Part shown: piece after piece, positions 1 through 5,307 of the stretch | Numbering within the stretch: position 1 is the stretch's first letter | Layout: each line of letters begins with the position of its first letter | Assembly (NCBI GenBank): GCA_021300125.1 | Contig: JAJTHX010000411.1 | Location: 1 to 7,548, forward strand | Origin: Betaproteobacteria bacterium | GTDB taxonomy: Bacteria; Pseudomonadota; Gammaproteobacteria; Burkholderiales; SG8-41 | Length of the DNA: 7,548 nucleotides | Direction: 5' to 3' | Notes under the pieces: generated by a model | What the model was told of the DNA's origin: nothing | The model's input: only the letters and a program-made list of their open reading frames with translations | The model's database searches: none | Translations under genes and position numbers: made by a program

Positions 1-1
1 G

Positions 2-901
2 AAGTACCCCAGCAAGGCCGTCCGCTGGATCGTGCCGTTCCCGCCGGGCGGTGGCAACGACACCATCGCGCGCCTGATCGGGCAGCAGCTCGCCACAGCG
101 CTCGGCCAGCAGGTGCTGATCGATAACCGTCCTGGTGCAGCCGGGGCGCTTGGCGCGCAGGTCGCGGCCAGCGCGCCGGCCGACGGCTACACCATGTTCC
201 TCGCCGGCGTCGGCAGCCACGGCCTCAATCCCAACCTGCGGCGCAAGCTGCCTTACGACGCGGTCAAGGATTTCGAGCCGATCAGCCTGATTGCCTCGGC
301 CCCGCTGCTGGTGGTGGTGCATCCCTCGCTGCCCGTAAAAAGCGTGAAGGACCTGATTGCGCTGGCCAAGGCCAGACCCGGTGTCATCAACTACGCCTCC
401 AACGGCACCGGCGGCTCCTCGCACATGGCGGTGGAGCTCTTCGACATGCTGGCCGGCACCCGCATGACGCATGTGCCGTACAAGGGCCTGGCGCCGGCGC
501 TGACCGACCTGATGTCGGGTGAAGTGCAGGTGATGTTCTCGAGCGCGGTGGCGATGCTGCCGCAGGTCAAGGCGGGACGTCTGCGGGCGGTCGCGATGAC
601 CGGGTCGAAGCGTTCAGCCGCGATTCCCGACATTCCGACCGTTGCCGAGGCCGGGCTCAAGGGTTACGAGACCGGTTCCTGGTACGGCGCGGTGGCGCCC
701 GCGGGAACGCCCAAACATGCGATCGACCGGTTGTCGAATGAAATCATCCGCATCACCAAGTCGCCGGCGATCACCAACAAGCTCAACGAGGAGGCGGTGA
801 TTCCGGTCGGCAGCACGCCGGCAGAGTTCGGTGCCTACATCCGCTCCGAGATCGCGCGCTGGGCCCAGGTGATCAAGCAGGCGAAGATCGCGGTCGAGTG
901 A
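2..901 (+). CDS. Bug/TctC-family periplasmic solute-binding protein, 5' end cut by window
   Basis: This is a tripartite tricarboxylate transporter-type binding protein. The family captures small carboxylates or related solutes in the periplasm (TctC citrate, BugD aspartate, BugE glutamate). The frame is open from base 2 and gives 299 residues; family members are about 320-330, so the signal peptide and the mature N-terminus are lost upstream. A GTG at 32 is only an internal Val codon, because the family sequence already starts before it (KYPSKAVRWIVPFPPGGG). Visible hallmarks, counted from the first codon, are PFPPGGGND (12-20, with the ligand-loop Asp at 20), DNRPGAAG (41-48), DGYT (61-64), the HVPYKG segment in the middle, and the C-terminal RSEIARWAQVIKQA helix. 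It contains no cysteine. Its stop overlaps the start of the downstream DUF1499 gene. No permease genes are in view, so it looks like an orphan binder. The ligand cannot be predicted. Confidence 0.95.
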   Translation, partial: KYPSKAVRWIVPFPPGGGNDTIARLIGQQLATALGQQVLIDNRPGAAGALGAQVAASAPADGYTMFLAGVGSHGLNPNLRRKLPYDAVKDFEPISLIASAPLLVVVHPSLPVKSVKDLIALAKARPGVINYASNGTGGSSHMAVELFDMLAGTRMTHVPYKGLAPALTDLMSGEVQVMFSSAVAMLPQVKAGRLRAVAMTGSKRSAAIPDIPTVAEAGLKGYETGSWYGAVAPAGTPKHAIDRLSNEIIRITKSPAITNKLNEEAVIPVGSTPAEFGAYIRSEIARWAQVIKQAKIAVE

Positions 902-1365
902 TTGCCCGTGCCTGCCGTGTCCTGTTCTGCGTGCTGCTGGCCTTGGCGGCACACGGCGGCGTTGCGCAGCCGGTGAAGCCGGTGGGCATTGCCGCCTGGT
1001 TCTCGCAGTTGCAGCGCCCCGACTCGCCCAACCACTGGCTGGTGGCGCCCGCGGATTTTGCAGTGAAGCCCGATACCGTGGCGCCGGTGTATGCGCTGCC
1101 GGCAGCGCAGCTGCGCGAGGCCTTCACTGCCTTGCTGCGCGCTCAGCCCCGCGTGGCAATTGTCGCCGAGCATGGCGACGGCCTGCATGCGGTGGCCACC
1201 ACGGCCGTGTTCCGTTTCGAGGATGACGTGCGCGTGCAGTTCATCGCGCTGTCGCCGGCGCAATCCACGCTGGCGATTTATTCCGCGTCGCGGGTCGGCT
1301 ACTGGGATCTCGGCGCCAACCGCCGCCGCATCGAGGACTGGCTGGCCCGTCTGCAGACACCCTGA
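898..1365 (+). CDS. Secreted DUF1499-domain protein
   Basis: A 155-residue protein of unknown function. A signal peptide is clear: basic MIARACR, then a hydrophobic stretch to about residue 19, with probable cleavage after GGVA (residue 23), so the product should be exported. The mature part matches DUF1499 as I know it: a SPN motif (43-45), a 'HGDGLHAVATTAVFRFEDDV' block (92-111) and the strongly characteristic SASRVGYWDLGANRRRIEDW stretch (129-148). Many DUF1499 proteins carry cysteines either side of the SPN motif; here those positions are Arg40 and His46, and the only cysteines lie in the signal peptide. The GTG start at 898 overlaps the preceding Bug stop (GTGA), which implies translational coupling. 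No Met follows in the protein, so this is the only sensible start; the Shine-Dalgarno is weak. The biochemical role of DUF1499 is unknown. Confidence 0.85.
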   Translation: MIARACRVLFCVLLALAAHGGVAQPVKPVGIAAWFSQLQRPDSPNHWLVAPADFAVKPDTVAPVYALPAAQLREAFTALLRAQPRVAIVAEHGDGLHAVATTAVFRFEDDVRVQFIALSPAQSTLAIYSASRVGYWDLGANRRRIEDWLARLQTP

Positions 1366-1424
1366 TCGCGGAACCCCTGCGCGCTTCGGCGGTCCATGTC
1401 CTGCCCTGACAATGGAGAAGCAGG

Positions 1425-1811
1425 ATGAAGCTGCTGGTGTGGAGCGTATTCGCCCTGTTTGCCCTGCTGTGGACGGTGCTGGCCTGGATCGTGGCGCGGC
1501 TTGCCGGTGCCGCAGCAGTGGCTGTGCGCGAGCAGGGCGGCATGCCGGCCTCCGCGGAAACCCCCTGGAACTGGCAGCTTCCGCCTGAACTCCTGCCCTG
1601 GATAGACCCGGCGGTGCTGCTTTACCTGCAGCAGATGATGAGCTGGAGTCTCGAAGGCCTGCGCGATGCCTTGCCGTTTTTCGGCGCGCTGCTGGGCTGG
1701 ATTGTGCCTCTGACCTGGATCGGCTGGGCCATGGGCATGGTGCTGATGCTCGCGGCCGCCGCATTCGCGCACTGGCTCGCGGCGCGCGCGCAGGAGCCGG
1801 CGCGAAACTGA
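1425..1811 (+). CDS. Small tryptophan-rich inner-membrane protein, unknown function
   Basis: I do not recognise a named family for this 128-residue protein. It has an N-terminal transmembrane segment (about residues 3-33) and a long hydrophobic C-terminal segment (about 82-118, broken by Pro95). These flank a polar, proline- and tryptophan-containing middle (about 36-80). Eleven tryptophans (6, 16, 21, 48, 50, 59, 74, 92, 98, 101, 117) make it unusually Trp-rich. It ends in a charged tail. The ATG at 1425 follows a GGAG at 1414-1417 with 7-nt spacing. A six-base inverted repeat (TCCTGC 1399-1404 and GCAGGA 1420-1425) would place that GGAG in a loop. It lies 59 nt after the DUF1499 gene on the same strand, so it may belong to the same transcript. 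The coding call rests on a good start, the membrane pattern and the lack of a better frame; function is unknown. Confidence 0.75.
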   Translation: MKLLVWSVFALFALLWTVLAWIVARLAGAAAVAVREQGGMPASAETPWNWQLPPELLPWIDPAVLLYLQQMMSWSLEGLRDALPFFGALLGWIVPLTWIGWAMGMVLMLAAAAFAHWLAARAQEPARN

Positions 1812-1820
1812 GCGGCGCCG
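1798..1820 (+). terminator. Weak hairpin across the stop codon of the membrane protein gene
   Basis: CGGCGC (1798-1803) can pair with GCGCCG (1815-1820) over an 11-nt loop that contains the TGA stop. It sits in the narrow gap between two convergent genes (stops at 1811 and 1837). There is no T-tract, so intrinsic termination is doubtful; it could help separate the two converging transcripts. Confidence 0.2.
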
Positions 1821-1836
1821 TTCCCGCGCAGGTGCA

Positions 1837-2814
1837 TCAGTCCATCCGGATGTTCGCTTCCTTGATCACCCGCGCCCACTTGGTGATTTCGCTGCGCAGG
1901 TATTTGGCCAGTTCCTCGGGCGTGCCGCCTTCGGGATCGACGCCGGACTTGGTCAGGAATTCGCGGATGCCCGGATCGGCCAGCACCTTGCGGAACTCCT
2001 CGTTGAGCCGGTTGACGATGTCGCGCGGCGTGCCGCGCGGCGCCAGCATCGCATACCAGACGCCGGCATCGAAGCCCGGCACGCCAGACTCCGACACGGT
2101 CGGCACCTGCGGCATGCTGCTCACGCGCTTGGTGGTGCTCACCGCGATCGCGCGCAGGCGTCCGGCCTGGATATGGCCGGTGGAGGCAATCGGCGTTGCG
2201 AACAGCAGCTGGGTCTGGCCGGAGATGGTATCCACCAGCGCCGGGCCGCCGCCCTTGTAGGGCACGTGCACGAGGCGGATGCCGGTCATGGTGTTGAGCA
2301 GTTCGGTGGCGAGGTGCGCGCCCGAGCCGTTGCCCGAGGAGGCATAGAGGATTTCACCCGGCCGCTTTTTCGCGATCGCGATCACGTCCTTCATCGTTTT
2401 CGCCGGCAGCGACGGATGCGCCACCAGCAGGTAGGCGCCGTTGGCGAGCATCATGATCGGTTCGAAATCCTTCACCGGATCGTAGGGCAGCTTCGGATAC
2501 AGGCCGGGATTCACCGCGAGTTGCGCGGTGAGGCCCAGCACAAAGGTGTAGCCGTCGGGTGCCGCGCGTGCCGCGGCTTCCATGCCGATGTTGCCGCCGG
2601 CGCCGCCACGGTTGTCCACGACCACCTGCTGGCCGATGTTTTCCGCCATCCTGCGCGCGAAGGGGCGTGCGATGGTGTCGCTGCCGCCGCCGGGCGGGTA
2701 GGGCAGAATCAGCCGCAGCGGTTTCACCGGGAAGGCCTGGGCCTGTGCCGCGGGACCCGCAGCGACCAGTAGGGCTGCCACGAGAATAAAATTTAAGTAT
2801 TTGATTTTATTCAT
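1837..2814 (-). CDS. Bug/TctC-family periplasmic solute-binding protein (complete)
   Basis: A full-length 325-residue tripartite tricarboxylate-type binding protein. The signal peptide has a basic, Asn/Lys-rich start (MNKIKYLNF), a hydrophobic core to about residue 20, and probable cleavage after AQAQA (residue 27). Family hallmarks are PYPPGGGSD (38-46), DNRGGAGGN (67-75, Gly70 where Pro is common), PDGYT (86-90), HVPYKGGGPAL (183-193) and the C-terminal RSEITKWARVIKEANI helix. It contains no cysteine. The ATG at 2812-2814 follows a very strong GGAGGAG (2823-2829 on the minus strand) at 8 nt, which fixes the start. It lies 22 nt downstream of the bicupin gene, so the two should be co-transcribed. 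The first ten codons are markedly AT-rich in this high-GC window. No TctA/TctB genes are nearby; the ligand is unknown, though a link with the cupin's substrate is plausible. Confidence 0.96.
   Translation of the reverse strand: MNKIKYLNFILVAALLVAAGPAAQAQAFPVKPLRLILPYPPGGGSDTIARPFARRMAENIGQQVVVDNRGGAGGNIGMEAAARAAPDGYTFVLGLTAQLAVNPGLYPKLPYDPVKDFEPIMMLANGAYLLVAHPSLPAKTMKDVIAIAKKRPGEILYASSGNGSGAHLATELLNTMTGIRLVHVPYKGGGPALVDTISGQTQLLFATPIASTGHIQAGRLRAIAVSTTKRVSSMPQVPTVSESGVPGFDAGVWYAMLAPRGTPRDIVNRLNEEFRKVLADPGIREFLTKSGVDPEGGTPEELAKYLRSEITKWARVIKEANIRMD
2784..2812 (-). repeat. AT-rich inverted repeat over the start codon of the Bug gene
   Basis: GAATAAAAT (2784-2792) and ATTTTATTC (2804-2812) are perfect 9-bp inverted arms around an 11-nt spacer. 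In the mRNA the stem would begin at the G of the ATG and span codons 1-10. The stem is nearly all A-U and therefore weak. The surrounding 2783-2822 is the most AT-rich stretch in the window. Confidence 0.6.
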
Positions 2815-2836
2815 TTATTTTTCTCCTCCGGGACGC

Positions 2837-3991
2837 TCAGCGGCGGCCCTGATGACTGCTGATGGCGAGTACGGCGCGTGCGCCACTGCGGTTGCTCCAG
2901 GCGTGGCGCACACCTTTGAGCAGCGCCACTTCACCGGCTCTGAAGTGCACTTCGCCGTGGTCGAGCAGCAAGGTCACTTCGCCCTCGAGCAGCACGCAGT
3001 AATCGAACGTCGCGGTCTGCTGCAGATAGGGATGTTTCGCGCCCGCATGCCAGGCTGAAGCGCCGGGTGAACCCATGGCCGCAAAAAATTTCCGCGCGTC
3101 ATCCACGGTGGCCTTGCCCTGCCAGCTCGCATCCGGCGGCAGGATGTCGACACGGAACACGGTGCCGCCGTTTTGCGGTTCCATCGTGCGCGGCAGATGC
3201 AGCGTTTCATAGACAATCGGCGCCGGGCAGCCTGCGGTGACCCACATGCGCTGCGAGGCAAATCCCGGACGCGCGGGGTCTGTCAGCACATCGGGGCAGG
3301 GGCCGTCACTGACGATGACGCTTTTGCCGTCGGAGGGCCGGTCGATGGTGACGATGCGGCGGTTGAGCCGGATGCCCGGCGGCGCCGCTTTCGGCGCGAG
3401 CGGTGCATCGTTACCCAAGGCGGTGCCGACGCCGCCGGGAAATTCCGCGCCGATCATGTCGAAAGCCATTTGCGCGTCGGTCGGGTAGGCCCACTCATGC
3501 CAGGCGCCGATCTGAATCACGATATCGCCAGGCTGCATCAGCACCGTGCCCTCGTCCAGGCGCAGTTCGCGATTGCCGATGAGCATCATGCCGTAGTCCA
3601 CCGTCTGCGTTTTGTGCATCGACGAGGTATAGAGGCTGTTGCCGCCGCGGTCCCAGGTGCCGGTGGTGCCCGGGCGCAGCTTGGGCGGGTGGTGCGGAAT
3701 CACTTCCGGGTCCTTCGCCGGGTCATAGTCGGCAGGGCGGCCCACGCTCTGCACCACGCGCAGGTGACCGCCGCGCGGCTCGCCGGGAAAACGGTATTTG
3801 AGCAGGCTGTCATCGCTGTCGCACGAAAGCGCCATCGGGGAATCGTTCCACACCCAGAGGTCGGTATGGCCGCGTCCGGCGGACATCGATGAGGGGTGCG
3901 CGTTGGGCGCGGGACCGTCGATCTGCACGACCGACAGGCCTTGCGCATCATTGCCGGCGACCAGGCGGCGGATGGGTCTGAGGCTGGACAT
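2837..3991 (-). CDS. Bicupin protein (two tandem cupin repeats)
   Basis: A 384-residue protein built from two homologous halves. Each half opens with an RR-V...G-SV...DGP-P block (RRLVAGNDAQGLSVV at 8-22; RRIVTIDRPSDGKSVI at 211-226) and closes with a cupin barrel carrying a T-T--DY signature (127-133; 325-331), a GD/GE turn (155-156; 353-354) and an HEW or HAW motif (His165; His363). Cupins of this kind bind a divalent metal and act as dioxygenases, isomerases, hydrolases or sensors; the reaction cannot be named. Usual ligand positions seem split: half one has His126 and His165 but Asn140 for Glu; half two has Glu338 and His363 but Gln324 for His. There is no signal peptide, so it is cytoplasmic. 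I chose the ATG at 3989-3991 because the internal repeat begins just after it. The frame stays open to a GTG at 4133-4135, with an AGGGA upstream, which would add 48 unconserved residues. It is first in an operon with the Bug gene 22 nt downstream. Confidence 0.88.
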   Translation of the reverse strand: MSSLRPIRRLVAGNDAQGLSVVQIDGPAPNAHPSSMSAGRGHTDLWVWNDSPMALSCDSDDSLLKYRFPGEPRGGHLRVVQSVGRPADYDPAKDPEVIPHHPPKLRPGTTGTWDRGGNSLYTSSMHKTQTVDYGMMLIGNRELRLDEGTVLMQPGDIVIQIGAWHEWAYPTDAQMAFDMIGAEFPGGVGTALGNDAPLAPKAAPPGIRLNRRIVTIDRPSDGKSVIVSDGPCPDVLTDPARPGFASQRMWVTAGCPAPIVYETLHLPRTMEPQNGGTVFRVDILPPDASWQGKATVDDARKFFAAMGSPGASAWHAGAKHPYLQQTATFDYCVLLEGEVTLLLDHGEVHFRAGEVALLKGVRHAWSNRSGARAVLAISSHQGRR

Positions 3992-4070
3992 GATGGAGTT
4001 TACGGTTGGAATGAATGCGAGTGCAGTGTCGAGGCAAGCGGTGCTGACAGGCATCGGTTTCGCGGCGGAC

Positions 4071-4076
4071 ATGATA
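4071..4076 (-). promoter_or_regulatory. Candidate -10 element for the bicupin-Bug operon
   Basis: On the minus strand these bases read TATCAT, five of six matches to the sigma-70 -10 consensus. I see no convincing -35 at 16-18 bp, so an activator-dependent promoter would be expected. The implied transcript would start near 4064, about 70 nt upstream of the ATG at 3991. That is compatible with the shorter start of the bicupin gene but not with the GTG at 4135. Confidence 0.3.
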
Positions 4077-4105
4077 TGCAAAACCGCGGGGACACGCCGC
4101 AAAAA

Positions 4106-4118
4106 TCCAGACTCTGGA
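4106..4118. promoter_or_regulatory. 13-bp perfect palindrome, candidate operator
   Basis: TCCAGACTCTGGA is a perfect inverted repeat (6-bp arms, single central C at 4112) inside the divergent intergenic region. It fits the T-N11-A shape of LysR-type regulator sites, although no regulator gene is in the window. Its centre lies about 39 bp from the centre of each flanking candidate -10 element, a position suited to controlling both directions. The palindrome is read directly; its function is inference. Confidence 0.45.
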
Positions 4119-4145
4119 CAAAGCGCGCGGTGCACAACCAGTCCC

Positions 4146-4154
4146 TGCTACATT
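4146..4154 (+). promoter_or_regulatory. Candidate extended -10 element for the Bug-DUF3500 operon
   Basis: TGCTACATT combines a TGN extension with a -10 hexamer TACATT (four of six). No good -35 lies at 16-18 bp, as expected for an extended -10 or activated promoter. Transcription would start near 4161 and give a leader of about 100 nt before the ATG at 4265. Confidence 0.25.
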
Positions 4155-4199
4155 CAGCCAGACGCAAGCAGCGGACCATGGCCATCGTTTTGCGCGGGT

Positions 4200-4220
4200 C
4201 CGGCCTCCGGCCTCCGGTGT
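4200..4220 (+). repeat. Degenerate 7-bp tandem repeat
   Basis: Three consecutive heptamers, CCGGCCT (4200-4206), CCGGCCT (4207-4213) and CCGGTGT (4214-4220), lie in the presumed leader of the following Bug gene. The first two are identical. No function is evident. Confidence 0.6.
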
Positions 4221-4230
4221 CCAGGATGCG

Positions 4231-4260
4231 GAAGGGCGCTGAAGGGCGGTGAAGGGAGTG
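4231..4260 (+). repeat. Three 10-bp tandem repeats, last copy carrying the Shine-Dalgarno
   Basis: GAAGGGCGCT, GAAGGGCGGT and GAAGGGAGTG follow each other without gaps. The third supplies AAGGGAG (4252-4258), a good ribosome binding site 6 nt from the ATG at 4265. The first two are also Shine-Dalgarno-like. The ten bases CAGGATGCGG occur both just before the array (4222-4231) and just after it, over the true start (4261-4270). Confidence 0.7.
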
Positions 4261-4264
4261 CAGG

Positions 4265-5236
4265 ATGCGGATTGCAGTTGTTGCGCTGGCCATGCTGACT
4301 GGCCTCTCAGGATTACCCGCCTACGCTGTGGCCGGGACTGAGTATCCGCTACGCCCGCTGCGGTTCATCCTGCCGTTTCCTGCGGGCGGCGCCACCGACA
4401 CCATCGGCCGCACCCTTGCGCAGAAACTCGGTGAATCGATGGGCCAGAATGTCCTTGTCGACAACAGGCCCGGCGCGGGCGGCAACCTTGGCGTCGAACT
4501 TGCCGCGAAATCGGCGCCCGACGGCTACACCCTGCTGTTGTGCTCGCCGACCTGCGCCATCAGCCCCAGCCTGTACCGCCGGCTCAACCATGACCCGCAG
4601 CGCGACCTTGCGCCGATCAGCCTCGTGGCGACGATACCGACACTGCTGATCGTCAACCCGGCGGTGCCGGCAAAGTCGCTGAAGGAACTGCTTGAACTCG
4701 CGCGTTCGCGGCCCGGGCAGCTGAACTACGGCTCCGGCGGCGTGGGTTCATCCAATCACCTCGCGATGGAGCTGATGAAATCGTTGGCGCGCATCGACAT
4801 CGTGCATGTCGCTTACAAGGGCACCGGACAGGCACTGGCCTCGCTGGTAGCCGGAGAAATCCAGATGGTCGCGATCAGCCCGCCAGCCGCGCTGCCCCTG
4901 CTGCCCTCCGGCAAGGTGCGCGTGCTCGCGGTGCTGCGCGAACGGCGCATTGCGGCACTGCCTGAGGTGCCAACCGCGGTTGAGGCCGGTTTGCCCGGTC
5001 TCCAGGTCAACACCTGGTACGGCATGCTGGTCCGCAGCGGCACCGCCGGGGCACTGGTCACCGTGCTCAACACGCATGTCAACGCCGCGCTGAAATCGCA
5101 GGATGCCCGAGAACGCCTGGCCCTGGCCGGTGTCGAGGCGGTGGGCAGTTCGCCGCAGCAGTTCGGCGATTTCATGAAATCGGAGATCCAGCGCCTGGGC
5201 CGGATCGTGCGCGAAGCCGGCATCAAGGCTGAATAG
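4265..5236 (+). CDS. Bug/TctC-family periplasmic solute-binding protein with two cysteines
   Basis: A complete 323-residue tripartite tricarboxylate-type binding protein, the third of the family in this window. A signal peptide covers about residues 1-23 (MRIAVVALAMLTGLSGLPAY, cleavage near AYA or AVA). Hallmarks are PFPAGGATD (37-45; Ala where the other two copies have a third Gly), DNRPGAGGN (67-75), PDGYT (85-89), HVAYKG, and a C-terminal KSEIQRLGRIVREAGI helix. It has exactly two cysteines, Cys93 and Cys97, just after PDGYT near the expected ligand pocket; the other two Bug proteins here have none. The ATG at 4265 follows AAGGGAG with 6-nt spacing. It is divergent from the bicupin operon and 71 nt upstream of the DUF3500 gene on the same strand. 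No permease genes are present and the ligand is unknown. Confidence 0.96.
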   Translation: MRIAVVALAMLTGLSGLPAYAVAGTEYPLRPLRFILPFPAGGATDTIGRTLAQKLGESMGQNVLVDNRPGAGGNLGVELAAKSAPDGYTLLLCSPTCAISPSLYRRLNHDPQRDLAPISLVATIPTLLIVNPAVPAKSLKELLELARSRPGQLNYGSGGVGSSNHLAMELMKSLARIDIVHVAYKGTGQALASLVAGEIQMVAISPPAALPLLPSGKVRVLAVLRERRIAALPEVPTAVEAGLPGLQVNTWYGMLVRSGTAGALVTVLNTHVNAALKSQDARERLALAGVEAVGSSPQQFGDFMKSEIQRLGRIVREAGIKAE

Positions 5237-5238
5237 TC

Positions 5239-5251
5239 GCGGGCATCCCGC
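5239..5251 (+). other. Short hairpin just after the Bug stop codon
   Basis: GCGGG (5239-5243) and CCCGC (5247-5251) form a 5-bp GC stem with a CAT loop, starting 3 nt after the TAG. There is no T-tract, so it is more likely a 3'-end stabiliser or an attenuator within an operon than a terminator. Confidence 0.25.
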
Positions 5252-5272
5252 TTGACGCGCCGCCGGCATTCT

Positions 5273-5290
5273 TCAACACTCGCCTGTTGA
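5273..5290 (+). repeat. 6-bp inverted repeat upstream of the DUF3500 ribosome binding site
   Basis: TCAACA (5273-5278) and TGTTGA (5285-5290) are perfect arms around a 6-nt spacer. The right arm ends 2 nt before the Shine-Dalgarno at 5293-5300. It could be a small operator or an mRNA stem; a chance origin is possible. Confidence 0.3.
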
Positions 5291-5292
5291 TG

Positions 5293-5300
5293 AAGGGGAG
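5293..5300 (+). promoter_or_regulatory. Shine-Dalgarno that selects a TTG start
   Basis: AAGGGGAG lies 7 nt before the TTG at 5308 and 16 nt before the next in-frame ATG at 5317. The spacing favours TTG. The region also contains a chance-sized frame ATG-AAG-GGG-AGC-GCC-TGA (5290-5307) ending right against the TTG. Confidence 0.55.
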
Positions 5301-5307
5301 CGCCTGA

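Noticed and set aside
1366..1424. Terminator between DUF1499 and the membrane protein gene
   Set aside because: Only a 3-bp TTCG-loop stem and no T-tract are visible, so it is not a supportable terminator.
835..1764. A 309-codon minus-strand open frame opposite the DUF1499 and membrane-protein genes
   Set aside because: It is Arg/Ala-rich with no domain pattern and lies antisense to two better-supported genes; it is an artefact of high GC.
2173..2772. A 199-codon plus-strand open frame opposite the second Bug gene
   Set aside because: It is the complementary-strand shadow of a fully conserved Bug protein.
2784..2820. AT-rich stretch as a plus-strand promoter
   Set aside because: Any plus-strand transcript from here would run antisense through the bicupin gene with no gene to serve.
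3173..3892. A 239-codon plus-strand open frame opposite the bicupin
   Set aside because: The composition is His/Arg/Ala-rich shadow sequence and the minus strand carries a clear duplicated cupin.
3992..4135. N-terminal extension of the bicupin from a GTG at 4133-4135
   Set aside because: An AGGGA precedes it, but the 48 extra residues do not resemble the protein's repeat unit, are no clear signal peptide, and would cover the candidate operator and -10. The ATG at 3991 sits right at the start of the repeat.
5252..5280. Possible sigma-70 promoter before DUF3500 (TTGACG, 17 bp, AACACT)
   Set aside because: The -35 is good (five of six) but the -10 matches only three of six, and the gene is close enough to the Bug gene for read-through.
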